DNA of 64,000 nt from Eublepharis macularius (lineage: Eukaryota > Chordata > Lepidosauria > Squamata > Eublepharidae): assembly GCF_028583425.1 (NCBI RefSeq), contig NC_072800.1, positions 90,286,501-90,350,500 of the forward strand, read 5' to 3'. The number at the start of each line of letters is the position of its first letter. Position 1 is the first letter of the stretch. The position numbers and the translations under genes are program-made. Below the pieces are notes generated by a model. The model was not told the DNA's origin. It searched no databases and saw nothing but the letters and a program-made list of their open reading frames with translations. Positions 11,342 through 21,655 of the stretch are shown here, piece by piece.

Positions 11342-11400
11342 TAGACTCCTGAAGAAGCAAGCGCGAAATCTGCTTGCAGCCGGCCACAGATTGAGGGTTA
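11342..11400 (+). ncRNA. hammerhead-ribozyme-like motif in Penelope-like element
   Basis: CTGAAGA (11349-11355) matches the hammerhead CUGANGA core, and GAAA (11365-11368) the second core strand. TCTG (11369-11372) can pair with CAGA (11387-11390) as stem III, followed by TT at the cleavage site. CTC (11346-11348) pairs with GAG (11393-11395) to begin stem I, with more pairs beyond a small internal loop. The helix II segment is very short and imperfect. Hammerheads are known in PLE terminal repeats. Activity is an inference. Confidence 0.55.
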
Positions 11401-11930
11401 TGCAGGAATGAGGTTTACTGCTGTTTTTACAACTGACCTCATTATTGCTATACAGGAGAAGGTTACGCAGAAATGAGATTTACTGCTGCCTTTACAACTC
11501 ACCCCACGAGTGTTTTGCAGGGGTGAGGTCGACTGTTGTTTTTATAACTTACCTCATGGCAGGAAAGCCTTTCTACTTTACATTTATGAATGCATAAGAA
11601 AGAAGATCTGGAAAGAAAGTAAAAAACTGTTTCATCAAGGATTTACCCGGAAGCTATGGACTATTTGGAGAATGCTCATATATGAAATGTTGCCTTGCAT
11701 GGACTTGTATGGACATTGGTGAATGGATATTTATGAATTTGTTATACTGTGGTAATATTTATGAATTGTCAGCACTTTGCACTTTCAATTGCACTTATAA
11801 ATTGACTCATTGTATTATAAATGGTATGAAATTGATTCTTTTGTTCCCTGTGGGATTCACCTCCCTCCTTTTTGCATCATAGTTTATTACAGGGACGGCC
11901 TAATTCTCTGTTTGTTAACTCTCTGATTCA

Positions 11931-13225
11931 GCCAGAGTGTTACCTCATCACTCAATCTGTGATGTTAACATTGATATGGAAATGCTTTCTGAGAACACGT
12001 GGTTATTTTCTCAGGAAACACGTTCTCTTTTTAACTGCAGTTAACGACTGCCACTGTTCACCTTCTCTCCCCCGGTGGATCTAAAGATCTGGACAGCATC
12101 GTAATGGGAGCCTGCATTTCCCATCACGGTAAGACTTAAAGAATTCAAATTGTAGTGTTTGCATAAAGAGACTGAGATATTGAGATCAGTATCAGTACAT
12201 TAAATTTTGTGTATTTCAGGAATGTAATGACTAGCTTTAGAAAACAAAGTTCTGAGTGTAGCTGATGTCTCATTCAGTGGGGTTTTCCCTTCTTCATGTT
12301 TAAAAAATCCCCACGAAAGTGTTTGTATCTTGCTTTCCTAACAAATATATAATACCAGAAGTCGTTTTAAGTGCAGAAGTTATCAGAACGCTTTATCCAG
12401 CATCGAGAGGGTGCAGAGGAGAGCGACGAGAATGATCAGGGGTCTGGAGACTGAGCCCTACGAGGAAAGGCTGAGGGCCTTGGGAATGTTTAGTTTGGAG
12501 AAGAGGAGGTTGAGGGGGGACATGATTGCTCTCTTTAAATATTTGAAAGGCTGTCATTTGGAGGAGGGCAAGGAGCTGTTCCAGTTGGCAGCAGAGGGTA
12601 GGACCCGAAGCAATGGGCTTAAATTACATGCACAAAGGCACTGGCTGGATATTAGGAAAAACTTTTTCACGGTCAGAGTAGTTCAAAAGTGGAATCAGCT
12701 GCCTAGGGAGGTGGTGAGCTCCCCCTTACTGGCAGTTTTCAAGAAGAGGCTGGATGAATACTTGTCAGAGATGCTTTAGCTGATCCTGCACTGGGCAGGG
12801 AGTTGGACTAGATGGTCTGTATGGCCCCTTCCAACTCTATGATTCTATGATCCAGCATCTATTTTCTATTCCCGTTTTTCTCTCTCTTTCTTCGCTATTT
12901 TTTAAAAAAACCTTTTCATGACAAACATTTAACAACCCAACTGACTACCTGGCTAAATACACCACAGATTTCGCCTTTACATGTTTGAGATATAACCTTC
13001 ATCAGAAGTTGATGATCAATTTTTAAAATCTTTGTACTGGACTTGTGCGGCACCAATTCTTTTAATGCAAAAGGTGTCAGAAGCCGGACTGGTAGATGAT
13101 CTTACCTTTCATGCCACAGATTTCTCATTGCTTTCTCAAACCTCTTCTGGCATGGTAAAGCCAGAAGAAAGTTCAGTTTCCTCTCAAACTCTTTCCTAGG
13201 CATGCATCTCAGACAGCCTTGAAAA
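11931..13225. repeat. upstream flank of CYP8B1 copy 1, duplicated at copy 2
   Basis: Matches 21890-22725 plus 23292-23308 in copy 2, for example GGATCTAAAGATCTGG followed by GGGAGCCTGCAT. The match stops just after CAGACAGCCTTGAAAAG (13213-13229). The CR1 at 12405-12849 is an extra insertion relative to copy 2. No coding sequence was recognised. Confidence 0.8.
12405..12849 (+). mobile_element. CR1 LINE, 5'-truncated, with target duplication
   Basis: 445 bp encoding the CR1 ORF2 C-terminus (RATRMIRGLETEPYEERLRA, later VVQKWNQLPREVV and FKKRLDEYL), open to its stop at 12779. The CR1 3' end TTCCAACTCTATGATTCTATG follows. It is flanked by ATCCAGCATC on both sides (12395-12404 and 12850-12859). 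Copy 2 has the empty site near 22368-22377, so insertion followed the split of copies 1 and 2. Confidence 0.9.
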
Positions 13226-13700
13226 GTTCCGCTTCCTGCTCCCCCTGGTGTCTTTTCGTGTCCTTGGCTGTGAGGCAGCCAGTTGCAGACTCTCTTCCAC
13301 TAAGCTATTCATTCTTTAAACCAAGCCTTTTCCTTTTAAATGGTACAAGGAAACAGTCTTTGTGTCTTATTCTCATGATGTGGAAATACTGCTCTGTCTC
13401 AAAAAGAGCGGCAATGTTGCCCTTTAACAATTTATGAGGAAGGCTTTCTCTAGCAAAGGCAGTAGACATGGATTGAATCACTTTGTCTGTTGTAGTTTTG
13501 TTTGAAAAATGAAAGTTCTTGTCCCTTCTTGTCTTAAAATAAGCAGGTAAGTAAGATGACTTACAAGTGTGAGCACCTGGAAAGCATTCCATCTGGAAAT
13601 CAAGTTGATATGTTTGGTGATCCACTTGGTTTATTCTCAGGATCTCTCAAGTTCTGTTCTGCCATTGGAAAATTTAATTTGGATGCAATCCTATATCTTT

Positions 13701-13945
13701 AGTGGTTAGTGTAGTGGTTAAGAGCGCAGGTCTCTAATCTGGAGACCTGAGTTTGATTCTCCACTCCTCCGCTTGAAGCCAGCAGGGTGACCCTGGGTCA
13801 GTTACTCTCAGAGCTCTCCCAGCTCCACCCACCTCACAGGGTATCTGTTATGAAGATGATAATAACATGCTTTGTAAACTGCTCTGCGTGGGCATTAAGT
13901 TGTCCTGAAGGGCGGTATATAAATTGAATGTTATTATTATTATTA
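13701..13945 (+). mobile_element. tRNA-derived SINE
   Basis: The head has tRNA-like A and B boxes (TAGTGGTTAAGAGCGCAGG and GAGTTTGATTCTCC). The middle reads GACCCTGGGTCAGTTACTCTC, and the 3' tail AGGGCGGTATATAAATTGA is followed by ATT repeats, a LINE-type tail common in squamate SINEs. Pol III transcribed class. Subfamily not assigned. Confidence 0.75.
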
Positions 13946-14234
13946 GTTATTATGAAGATCCATGGGAGTGACTATCCTAAAGAATTGCTGTATAAACAGA
14001 ATACAACAAAGTTCCAAAAAGGACTATGTACTTATTGATATGTGATCCTGGAGCATCCAGAATAAATCTGACCACATCTGGATTGGGTTGTTCATTTCTT
14101 CTTGGATGGAATACCTGGGCTGAGGCCAGGAGTGGAGAGCACGTGGTGAACTGCTGCTAGAAGGGAAAGGTGGGAAAGGTTTTTTTTTTTGTCTTTATAC
14201 CTTTTGGCGTGTGGGCCCCAAAACTCTGCTCAGA

Positions 14235-14330
14235 GGACTCTTGGAATATGATTTATTTGTTTATTTATTTATTTCAAATTTCTATTCCGCCCTCCCCGCA
14301 AGCGGGCTCAAGGCCTATTGAATATACACT
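14235..14330 (-). mobile_element. SINE tail fragment
   Basis: On the minus strand: GAGCCCGCTTGCGGGGAGGG, then CGGAATAGAAATTTG, then AAATA repeats. This is the shape of a squamate SINE 3' tail. Only the tail is recognisable. Confidence 0.45.
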
Positions 14331-16654
14331 TGATGTGATTTGATCAAGTGACCCTGATTTACAATAATTTATGCTGGAATAAATTTTTGTTCTGTTGCGG
14401 CCCCGTTTCATGTTTGCCGCAACAGATTCACAAACTGGAATTTTCATCGTGTGTTGGGTTCACAGTTGCACTGAACATGTTAACTATAGAAAAGACTAAG
14501 GAAGATGAAATGACACTATAAACCTGGGAGAGCAATACAGCATCCCGAACTCCTGAGTCAGGTTACAACTAAATGCTGTCATTTGGCAGTAGCCATATTC
14601 TACAACAGGTCACATTCTCTGTAGTCAAAGTATAGAGGGGCTGAAGCTCCTATATCACTGTCTACAGGGCCCAAGCGGTTTGAAAACTTCAGCAAGCCTC
14701 ATTTTGCGAAGTTGTCCCTCATATCAGAAACCAGGAGATTTCCTTGAACTCTTTCCAAAGCAACTGGCTCAGGGAAGCAATGCTACACGGTGATCAATGA
14801 GACACATTGGACAGAGACACACCACCACTTGCCAGGAATGGAAGACAGAGCCGAACTTTATTAAACAGATTGGCTTAATTTATGGGGCCCCTTTTAATGT
14901 ATATTTCAAATGTGAAGTTTCTGTCTGGGTGAAAACCAGGCAGCCCTACTGCCATACTGAAGATATTTTTTTGAGAGAGAGAGAGAGTGAGTGAGGAAGG
15001 AAGGAAGATGAGACAGAGAAGATAGGTGCTTGATAAAAAATTAAAAATGGGCCTATTGCTTCATTTTGAGGATTAAAGGTAGAACCTGGGCCTGAAAAGT
15101 TTGAAGTATTTCTATAAATGCATCACACCACGGGCAGAAGGTGGCTGCTTTCTACCAATGAAAGGCCCCTTATGCTTATCACAAAGCTATACTCTGTCAT
15201 CCAGTTTTTACCTCCACTATTCATTCCTAGGTCAGCTGTCAGCTATCAGAATCCGAAATATTAATGCCGTGCTTAATTTGAAGAATGTAATTATGATGAT
15301 GATGGTTTGGAGATGTTTGAAGCCAATCAGCTCTCAAGGAGGCAATATCTTTGCGCAAAGGAAAGGCATCTAGGTAAATGGTTCATAGAATGAAAAGGCT
15401 GGGTGGGACCAGATATTTAATTTAATTCAAATTTAATTCCAGATTGCAAGGAATGATCCTCCACAGATCAAACCGCCCTCACAATCTATAATTCCACATG
15501 GCTCTGAGACTCATTTAAATGTGATAGTAAACACATGGTTGCTGCTGAAACCGGCAGTTATGAATCTCGTTCCCCACCCCTTCTGTATCATCAAGTAGAA
15601 ATTACCTCCCAGCCGGGTTCTGCGGCACTATATCCTTCTCATTGTTGAATGCTGAATGTTGCGATGACATGTGACAAGTTCTAGTTAGGGTTCAGTTTGG
15701 CAATGGTGGGGGGGCAGAGACATGGTGGAGGGTAGCATTGACAAACTGATGTAAAATTATAGAGTTTCCAGCAATTCCTAGAGCTACCCATCATCACTGG
15801 TCGTGTTTTCTCCAGAAGTGATGTTGTAATGTTGACACTGGTGCCATATTTACCACCACCCCCATGTCCTCTTGCAGTGGCATCTGGCAATGAGAGCTTG
15901 TATTGAGGCATCCCCTATCCCCTTCTGGGAGCTTGGCTGACCAAGTTATAGCTGATGGCGCAAGGTGTGTGTGGGGGGGGGCGGGATTGAATAAATTACA
16001 GGTGCCATTTTTTGCAGCAATTGCTTATTTATGGAAATGTCTAAATTGGCCTTCAGCCTATGGCTCCATGTCCATAACCTAGATCAGCTGGTTGTAGTAT
16101 CTTCTACAACTGTATTGTATTAAATGCTAAAATCCAAGCTGTTGTACTGCTTTCGCTTTTATCTCCTGGGGATTTAGGAAGAGACCAGTTTTTGCATAAA
16201 TGACAAAACACCCATAATCTGAAAGTATACCTTCTTTAACCACAACAGATCATGTGATCCCCTACCACAAATTTAGAAATGTCCCACCCTCGTGATATAG
16301 TGGAACAGCTTTTGTAAAAAGTAGAAGTAAGATGCACATCTAGATGTAATCGCATTTCGTAGCAGACCTTCCTCGGAAGTAATATGTAAAGACTTTTGGC
16401 TTTTCATTAATTGTGTCTTTTTTCAACGTGATCCCGGTTTGTTTTTTCCAGTACTAAATGCAGGCATACATTGCAGGGATACTACATCTATTTTAATGAT
16501 TTACTTGTTTGTGTATTTAGAACATGTATATGCCACCTCCTCGAGGCAGCTTATGATAAAATCATAACAGCATAAAAGTCATGAAAACAAACTGTTAATG
16601 ATACTTCAAGTATCCTGACCCCAAGCTATTTGGTATCCTGACTCCAAGCTATTT

Positions 16655-16822
16655 GGTGATGGGACGTGCCATCAAGTTGCCAGTGACTTTTGACAACCCC
16701 TTTGGGTTTCAAAGGCAAGAGACCAACAGTGGTGCATAGAAGCCTCGGTGCATGGAGGTCAGCTTTGCTTAGTAGCGAAGACCTGACAAGATCTGGTTTG
16801 TCTGGATAGTGAAAGTCAGGGC
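16655..16822 (-). mobile_element. 5S rRNA-derived SINE, minus orientation
   Basis: The plus strand begins with the inverted tail (CATCAAGTTGCCAGTGAC, then CAAAGGCAAGAGACCAACAG). It ends with the inverted 5S head (TGCTTAGTAGCGAAGACC, then TGACAAGATCTGG). It directly abuts the 5' side of the CR1 copy that follows, exactly as a truncated 5S head abuts the CR1 at 5892 in block A. A short duplicated piece (ACTCCAAGCTATTTGGT) precedes it. Confidence 0.6.
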
Positions 16823-16946
16823 TTTAAAAACCATTTAGGGATTTAAAATTAAGAACCCACAGTTTTGGGTACCACAATTTAAGAAGGATATAGGTAAGCT
16901 GGAATGTGTCCAGAGGAGGGCAATGAAGATGGTGAGGGGTCTGGAG

Positions 16947-18777
16947 TAGACATGGGCATGAATGGGGAAAAAACCCCCGAACACCCTGTTTATCATTCGG
17001 TGCCATCCACGAACAATGAACATGGACGAACATGAACTGTTCCTGGACATGTTTGTTGTTTGTTGTTCATGGGAGCCAGAACCCCCCCCACCCCCCACTT
17101 ATCCCCCCTCCCCTCAAACACACTTACTTGGCCCTTTAAAGATCCCTTTAAACTACCAGCTGGCAGGCGGCAGGGGGGAATTCCCCCTGCCAACTGCCAG
17201 CTGATAGTTTAAAGGGCCGGGAAAGCAGTCGCACAGCCAGGCTGCTTGCCCAGTGCGAGAGAGGTGGGGAGATTCTCCCCATCCCTCTCACACCCGGGAG
17301 AATCTTCCCAATGTTCAATATCCACCAAATTTGCAGGGGTATAGTCCCCAATGTCCTCTAAGGACTTCTCCCCCCGCCCAATTTCAGAGAGATTGAACCC
17401 CGAGAAAGGCATGATCCATGGCTCTCCCCCTTTAGTCCTCTCTGTCCTCTGAAGACCCCCGCCCCAGTTTCAGAGAGATTGCACCCCTGAAAAGCATGAT
17501 CCATGGGTCTTCCCCTTTAGTCCCCACAGTCCTCTGAAGACCCACCAAGTTTCAGAGAGATTGTTCCCCAGGAAAGGCATGATCCATGTGTCCCCCCATT
17601 TGCTGTCATTTTCTGTTCACAGTGGCAAAAACGGAACTGCCTGTTGGAAGGCAGCTACTTTGAGGGGTTACAAACTGACCTTCCCAATGTCCAATACCCA
17701 CCAAATTTGCAGGGGACATAGTCCTCACTGTCTTCCGAAGATCTCCCCACATTTCAGAGAGATTGCACCCCGGGAAAGGCATGATGCATGGGTCTCCCCC
17801 TTTGTTGTCATTTTCTCTTCACAGTAGCTAAAATGGGACTCACTGCTGGAAGTTCTTTGAAGGGTTAAAGCCAGAAGGAAAGCCAGAAGGAATTCAGACA
17901 GAGTTCAGTCCCTTTCTCTCCGGTTGCCAAGGGGATTGATTGCAGCAGGCTCCAGACTGTCTGGCTATCCTAATGGCTGCCAAAGGCAACAAAGGCCGTC
18001 GTCACACGGGCATCTCTTCCATTAAATTTACAGCATATAGCGTCCTACCTGTTATCGGCACAGTAACGTTTCTTTGGGTCACCTAATGACTCTTCGCACC
18101 ACCAGCTGTCCACACCAAAGCACTCTGTTCTGTTCTCTCTAACCGCGCAGAAGCAGCTCCTCCCCCTTTTTTTATTATTCTGGCGTTTAATTCCGCTATA
18201 ACGGAATAACAGCATATAAACATTCCGTTAGAGCAAAACATTACGACCCTTTTGTTTTTCCAACATTGAAATTATATAAATAGCCGTTTGCCCGCAGAAA
18301 ACTCCCTGTCTGACGTGATCCCCATCGCTGAAGACTCTGCCATGGCGATTCAGTCCTTTTTACTTCAGCAGAAAGTTTGCATTGTGTTATGTCGTTATAG
18401 CATTATAAGGACATAATAAAATTAAAAAAGGGGGAGTCGCAGGAAGAAATGGATTCTGGGATTGAAGGGAGGGCATAGGATGTTGCGAGGCGAAATACAT
18501 CGATGTGAGGCATTCACACTGAGGCACAAAATAGTGCAACTATCAAGCACAAAGCAGAAGAGAGAAAATCGCTACAGTGTTGGAATAAGGTGGGTGTTTT
18601 CCGGGAAATAGCTCCATTTTAGCGCTAAATAAAAGCCCGTGTGACGACGGCCAAACAAGGCTTTTAACGACCACCTGTTCGTTTAGAATGGAGCACCATG
18701 AACAGCTTGCTCACAAACAGCAGATTGGGTTGTTTGTGGGTTTTTTCTGTTTGTAATGCTGTTCGTGCCCAAGTCTA
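16947..18777. mobile_element. non-autonomous hAT element with GAACA-rich ends
   Basis: 1831 bp with ends TAGACATGGGCATGAA and, inverted, TAGACTTGGGCACGAACA. It is flanked by an 8-bp target duplication GTCTGGAG (16939-16946 and 18778-18785). Both subterminal zones carry repeated GAACA/TGTTC words. The middle has three diverged copies of a TTTCAGAGAGATTG...GGCATGATCCATG unit (about 17390-17800). No transposase frame was found. It holds a second transposon at 17994-18652. Same family as 25030-25766. Confidence 0.85.
17994..18652. mobile_element. 659-bp transposon with perfect 18-bp inverted ends, nested in the hAT
   Basis: The left end GGCCGTCGTCACACGGGC is the exact reverse complement of the right end (18635-18652). 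AAA occurs on both sides, a possible 3-bp target duplication, which would suit PIF/Harbinger, though AAA is weak evidence. No long reading frame. The related hAT at 25030-25766 shows the uninterrupted sequence near 25640. Confidence 0.8.
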
Positions 18778-19319
18778 GTCTGGAGACCAAGTCCTATGAG
18801 GAGGAAATGTGATATGATAACCAACTTCAAGTACTTGAAAGGCTGTCATACAGAGGATGGTACAGAGTTGTTTTCTGCTACCAATGGGTCACAATTAAAT
18901 CAAATGAGTTTTTCAGCTAAACATTAGGAAGAACTTCCAAACACCTAGAGCAGTCCCTCAGTGAAACAGGCTTCCTCAGGGGGTGGTGGGCTCTGCTTCT
19001 TTGGAGTTTTTTAAGCAGAGGCTGTATGGCCATCTGACAACAATGCTGATTTTGTGAACCTAGGCAGGTCATGAGAGGGAGGGCAGGAAGGGTTACATCA
19101 GTGCTCAATTCTTGTGGCCCCTTTTTACACGCCCAGGGTAATGACAATCAACACTTTGAGGTCAGGAAGTAATTTTCCTCAGGTCAGTTCAGCTATGGAT
19201 CCTGACGGTGTTTTGCCATCTTCTGGGCATGGAACAGGGGTCACTTGGGGTGTGGGAGGGATGTGATTGTGAATTCCCTGCACGATGCAGGGGGTAAAAA
19301 AAGGAAAAGAGGGACGGGA

Positions 19320-19890
19320 ACAAATGTTATTATTAAAAGAAAAATAAAGTTACACATCACAAGGACAATCAAAATGCAATAATCATATAAGATTTACTAT
19401 ATAGCTTCCAGGTAAATAACACTACACAATATTTCTTCTCTCCATCTTGATAAACCAACTACATACCAACTGTAAAATATTTAGTGTTATTAATTTAAAT
19501 ACTTTAACATAGCTATGCTTTGTTTGCTGATAAACAATATATTTTAGAATATTTACAAAAGTTATACTTAATAAACTTACCTTACATCTAAGATTAATTA
19601 TATATAGGATATTATATCATGAAAAGTTGTTAGTACTGATTATGTTATGTTATATTGATCAAATTAAATAGCATAGATTTCTATACACTATATCAAAAAT
19701 GTAAAGCAAAAGCATTGCTATAACATCTGCAAATGAAAACACATAAAGGAATTTGCAAAATGAATCTGTATCACTTATTTCCCATCACTATCCATAATAG
19801 AAGTAATGTTTCCCATTTTTTCCCAAATACTTTAAACAGTCTGTTATTTATATAATCTGTTATTTTTACCCTTACAGCATATTCTGCCAA
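19320..19890 (-). mobile_element. old L1 3'-end fragment downstream of CYP8B1 copy 2
   Basis: AT-rich stretch homologous to 7365-7920, with shared phrases such as ATAGCTTCCAGGTAAATAAC, and shortened before the ORF2 part. It marks the downstream edge of the copy 2 unit. Confidence 0.65.
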
Positions 19891-20052
19891 CAAACATTCC
19901 CTTACTTCTGGACCATGGAACTTTTGTAACTGCACCAATTCAAGAGACCTTCAGGGAAATTTATGGTCATTTTACAGATTTCTCCGCAGGATGGAACAGA
20001 ATAAAGGGCTGTGACCTAATAAGCAACAGGGTTATGAAAAGAAACTTTCCTC

Positions 20053-21594
20053 TTAGATTCTCTGTCGATACCTAAACTGGATATCATGAGAAGGATGTGT
20101 GGTTCCAAACCCACAGCGGCTTGCAACTACCGGTGGTATCTTCTCTTCCCTGTTAACCAGTTCCATGTCAAAGTACATGACCATCAACATCACAAACATC
20201 TTCATTTCACTAACAGCAAAGAATCGCCCGGGGCACATGGAAGGTCCAGCCCCCCATGGCATGATGTGATACTTTAGCTTTTCCCCATTCTTATAAAACT
20301 CTTTTTTCGTGCCATCTGGGTTCAAGAACCTGTCATATTTGAAATTCTGGGGATCAGGGTAGATTTCGGGATCCATGTGCAGGCCAACGAATGGGGAAAG
20401 AAGGAGCTGGTCTCCTTTCCGCAAGCTGTATTCTTTCCCATCTGTCATTGTAAGATCCATATCCTCCATTATGCTTCTGATCACAAACAGACTTACATTC
20501 AAGCGCAGAGTTTCCTGTATTGCACTGTCCAGAACTGGCGTCTTTATTGTTTCCAAGGACACATTGATCAAGGGGCTACCTGGCTTGACCTCCTGATCAG
20601 TTTCCTTCAGGATTCGGTCTACTTCTTCCTTCACTGCCTTCATTGCTTCTGGATGTTTCAGGAGATGCACAAAAACCCAGAAGATAGCTGGTCCGAGGTT
20701 AGCTTGTGATGCCCAGAACAGCACGAACATGAATTGGGTCCGCAACTTTTCCGTCATCCCAGTTTCACACATCTGCCTGTCAATCTCAGCTACCCATTTG
20801 CTGATATTATCTTTCTGTGATAGCTTTTCTACAGAAAGCACATCCCAGAAGAAGTTTCTCAGCCTCTCCATCTCCTTCTTGCTCAGGGGATCCATTATGC
20901 CAATGGTCATTTGGGGAAAATACTTGTCAAATTTCTGAAAACTTTCAAGCCAATCTCCACACTCAGTTGCTATATGATCCTTAGAAGTTTCTTTGCTGTC
21001 TCCACTTTTGGGGGTATCAGTTCCAAACAAAGTCATGAAAGCAGCTTGGAACATGGCTTTGTAGCTGAAGTGGAGGACACCGTCCTGCTGCCACGGCCTC
21101 TCCCCATCACCTGAGCTCAGGCTTTTTAGCAACACAGTCTTCAAGTTCTCCATCATCACCTGGTTCAAATCAGCTAAATTCTTACCTCTAAGATACTTCT
21201 TGCTAACTATTTCCTTAATCTTGTGATGAGATTCACTTAGGTGGAAACCAAATACATTAAAAACAACTGTGGAAGCAAATGTATCATAATCCAGCTTGTC
21301 CTTTGATTCCTTTATTATAGTCCTGTAAGTGTGAGGGTCCATCACAATATTTAAATAATTGCCACCAACCAGCACTGTGAAAATATCCCCGTGTTTCTTC
21401 TGCATCTTTTCCAGAAACTCCACAGGGTTCTTCTTGAAACTTAAGCCGTGTCCCAGCCATGGAATGAGGCCTTTGTCCAACGGAGGTTCTTTGTGTCTCC
21501 TCTTGCGGAAGCCTCCTGCCATGTAAAGCCCTCCCAGTATGGCAGAAAAGAGGGATGCTAGAAGAGCACAAAGCACAGACTCCCAGAAATGCAT
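20053..21594 (-). CDS. CYP8B1: CYP8B1-like sterol 12-alpha-hydroxylase, copy 2
   Basis: A 513-residue single-exon P450; human CYP8B1 is about 500 residues and also intronless. The start chosen is MHFWESVLCA at 21594, shared by all copies and downstream of the TATA box; the frame stays open 55 codons further upstream but that part is promoter sequence. Visible are an N-terminal membrane anchor (residues about 4-25), the hinge EPPLDKGLIPWLGHG, the I-helix region FWASQANLGPAIFW (CYP8-type, without the usual acid-Thr pair), ETLRL near residue 363, FKYDRFLNPDG, and the haem loop PWGAGPSMCPGRFFA with the ligand Cys near residue 453. CYP8B1 acts in the hepatic ER on 7-alpha-hydroxy-4-cholesten-3-one on the route to cholic acid. 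CYP8A1 is less likely because its genes have introns. This is the copy with a fully conventional active site. Confidence 0.93.
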   Translation of the reverse strand: MHFWESVLCALLASLFSAILGGLYMAGGFRKRRHKEPPLDKGLIPWLGHGLSFKKNPVEFLEKMQKKHGDIFTVLVGGNYLNIVMDPHTYRTIIKESKDKLDYDTFASTVVFNVFGFHLSESHHKIKEIVSKKYLRGKNLADLNQVMMENLKTVLLKSLSSGDGERPWQQDGVLHFSYKAMFQAAFMTLFGTDTPKSGDSKETSKDHIATECGDWLESFQKFDKYFPQMTIGIMDPLSKKEMERLRNFFWDVLSVEKLSQKDNISKWVAEIDRQMCETGMTEKLRTQFMFVLFWASQANLGPAIFWVFVHLLKHPEAMKAVKEEVDRILKETDQEVKPGSPLINVSLETIKTPVLDSAIQETLRLNVSLFVIRSIMEDMDLTMTDGKEYSLRKGDQLLLSPFVGLHMDPEIYPDPQNFKYDRFLNPDGTKKEFYKNGEKLKYHIMPWGAGPSMCPGRFFAVSEMKMFVMLMVMYFDMELVNREEKIPPVVASRCGFGTTHPSHDIQFRYRQRI

Positions 21595-21648
21595 CAGTGG
21601 TGTGTAGGATGGAAATGATTTAGTCAAGGTCAAACAAGATCCACAGCT

Positions 21649-21655
21649 CCTTATA
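21649..21655 (-). promoter_or_regulatory. TATA box of CYP8B1 copy 2
   Basis: TATAAGG on the minus strand, about 55 bp upstream of the ATG, at the same place as in copies 1 and 3. Confidence 0.65.

Larger units (their letters stand above)
10522..11916 (+). mobile_element. Penelope-like element, 5'-truncated, with GIY-YIG endonuclease end
   Basis: Inserted in the upstream region of CYP8B1 copy 1 with a 14-bp target duplication AACTCTCTGATTCA (10508-10521 and 11917-11930); copy 3 shows the empty site near 56690. It contains the C-terminal coding part (10585-11074), about 750 bp of 3' region with a hammerhead-like motif, and a perfect 63-bp inverted repeat at its ends (10522-10584 against 11819-11881). 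The left arm is therefore an inverted copy of the 3' end. Inverted end fragments are known for Penelope-type insertions. 11882-11916 is 35 bp of unexplained sequence before the target duplication. Confidence 0.85.
13226..16654. other. spacer with no recognised gene
   Basis: Apart from the SINE pieces at 13701-13945 and 14235-14330 I see no gene. A 106-codon open frame on the minus strand (13305-13625) has no recognisable motif and no paralogue here. A small hairpin (CTGTTGCGGC with GCCGCAACAG, about 14392-14428), GA-rich runs near 14975-15005 and a G-run near 15970 are visible. Confidence 0.6.
16823..19285 (+). mobile_element. CR1 LINE 3' fragment split by a hAT element
   Basis: Two halves, 16823-16946 and 18778-19285, are separated by the hAT insertion. 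The sequence resembles the CR1 at 5478-5892 (opposite orientation), with shared phrases such as AAGCTGGAATGTGTCCAGAG. The ORF2 C-terminus is heavily decayed. It ends near CCCTGCACGATGCAGGGGGT. Confidence 0.7.

Noticed and set aside
13305-13625. A 106-codon minus-strand frame in the spacer
   Set aside because: No recognisable motif, no paralogue and no splice or promoter context; kept only as a note in the spacer entry.
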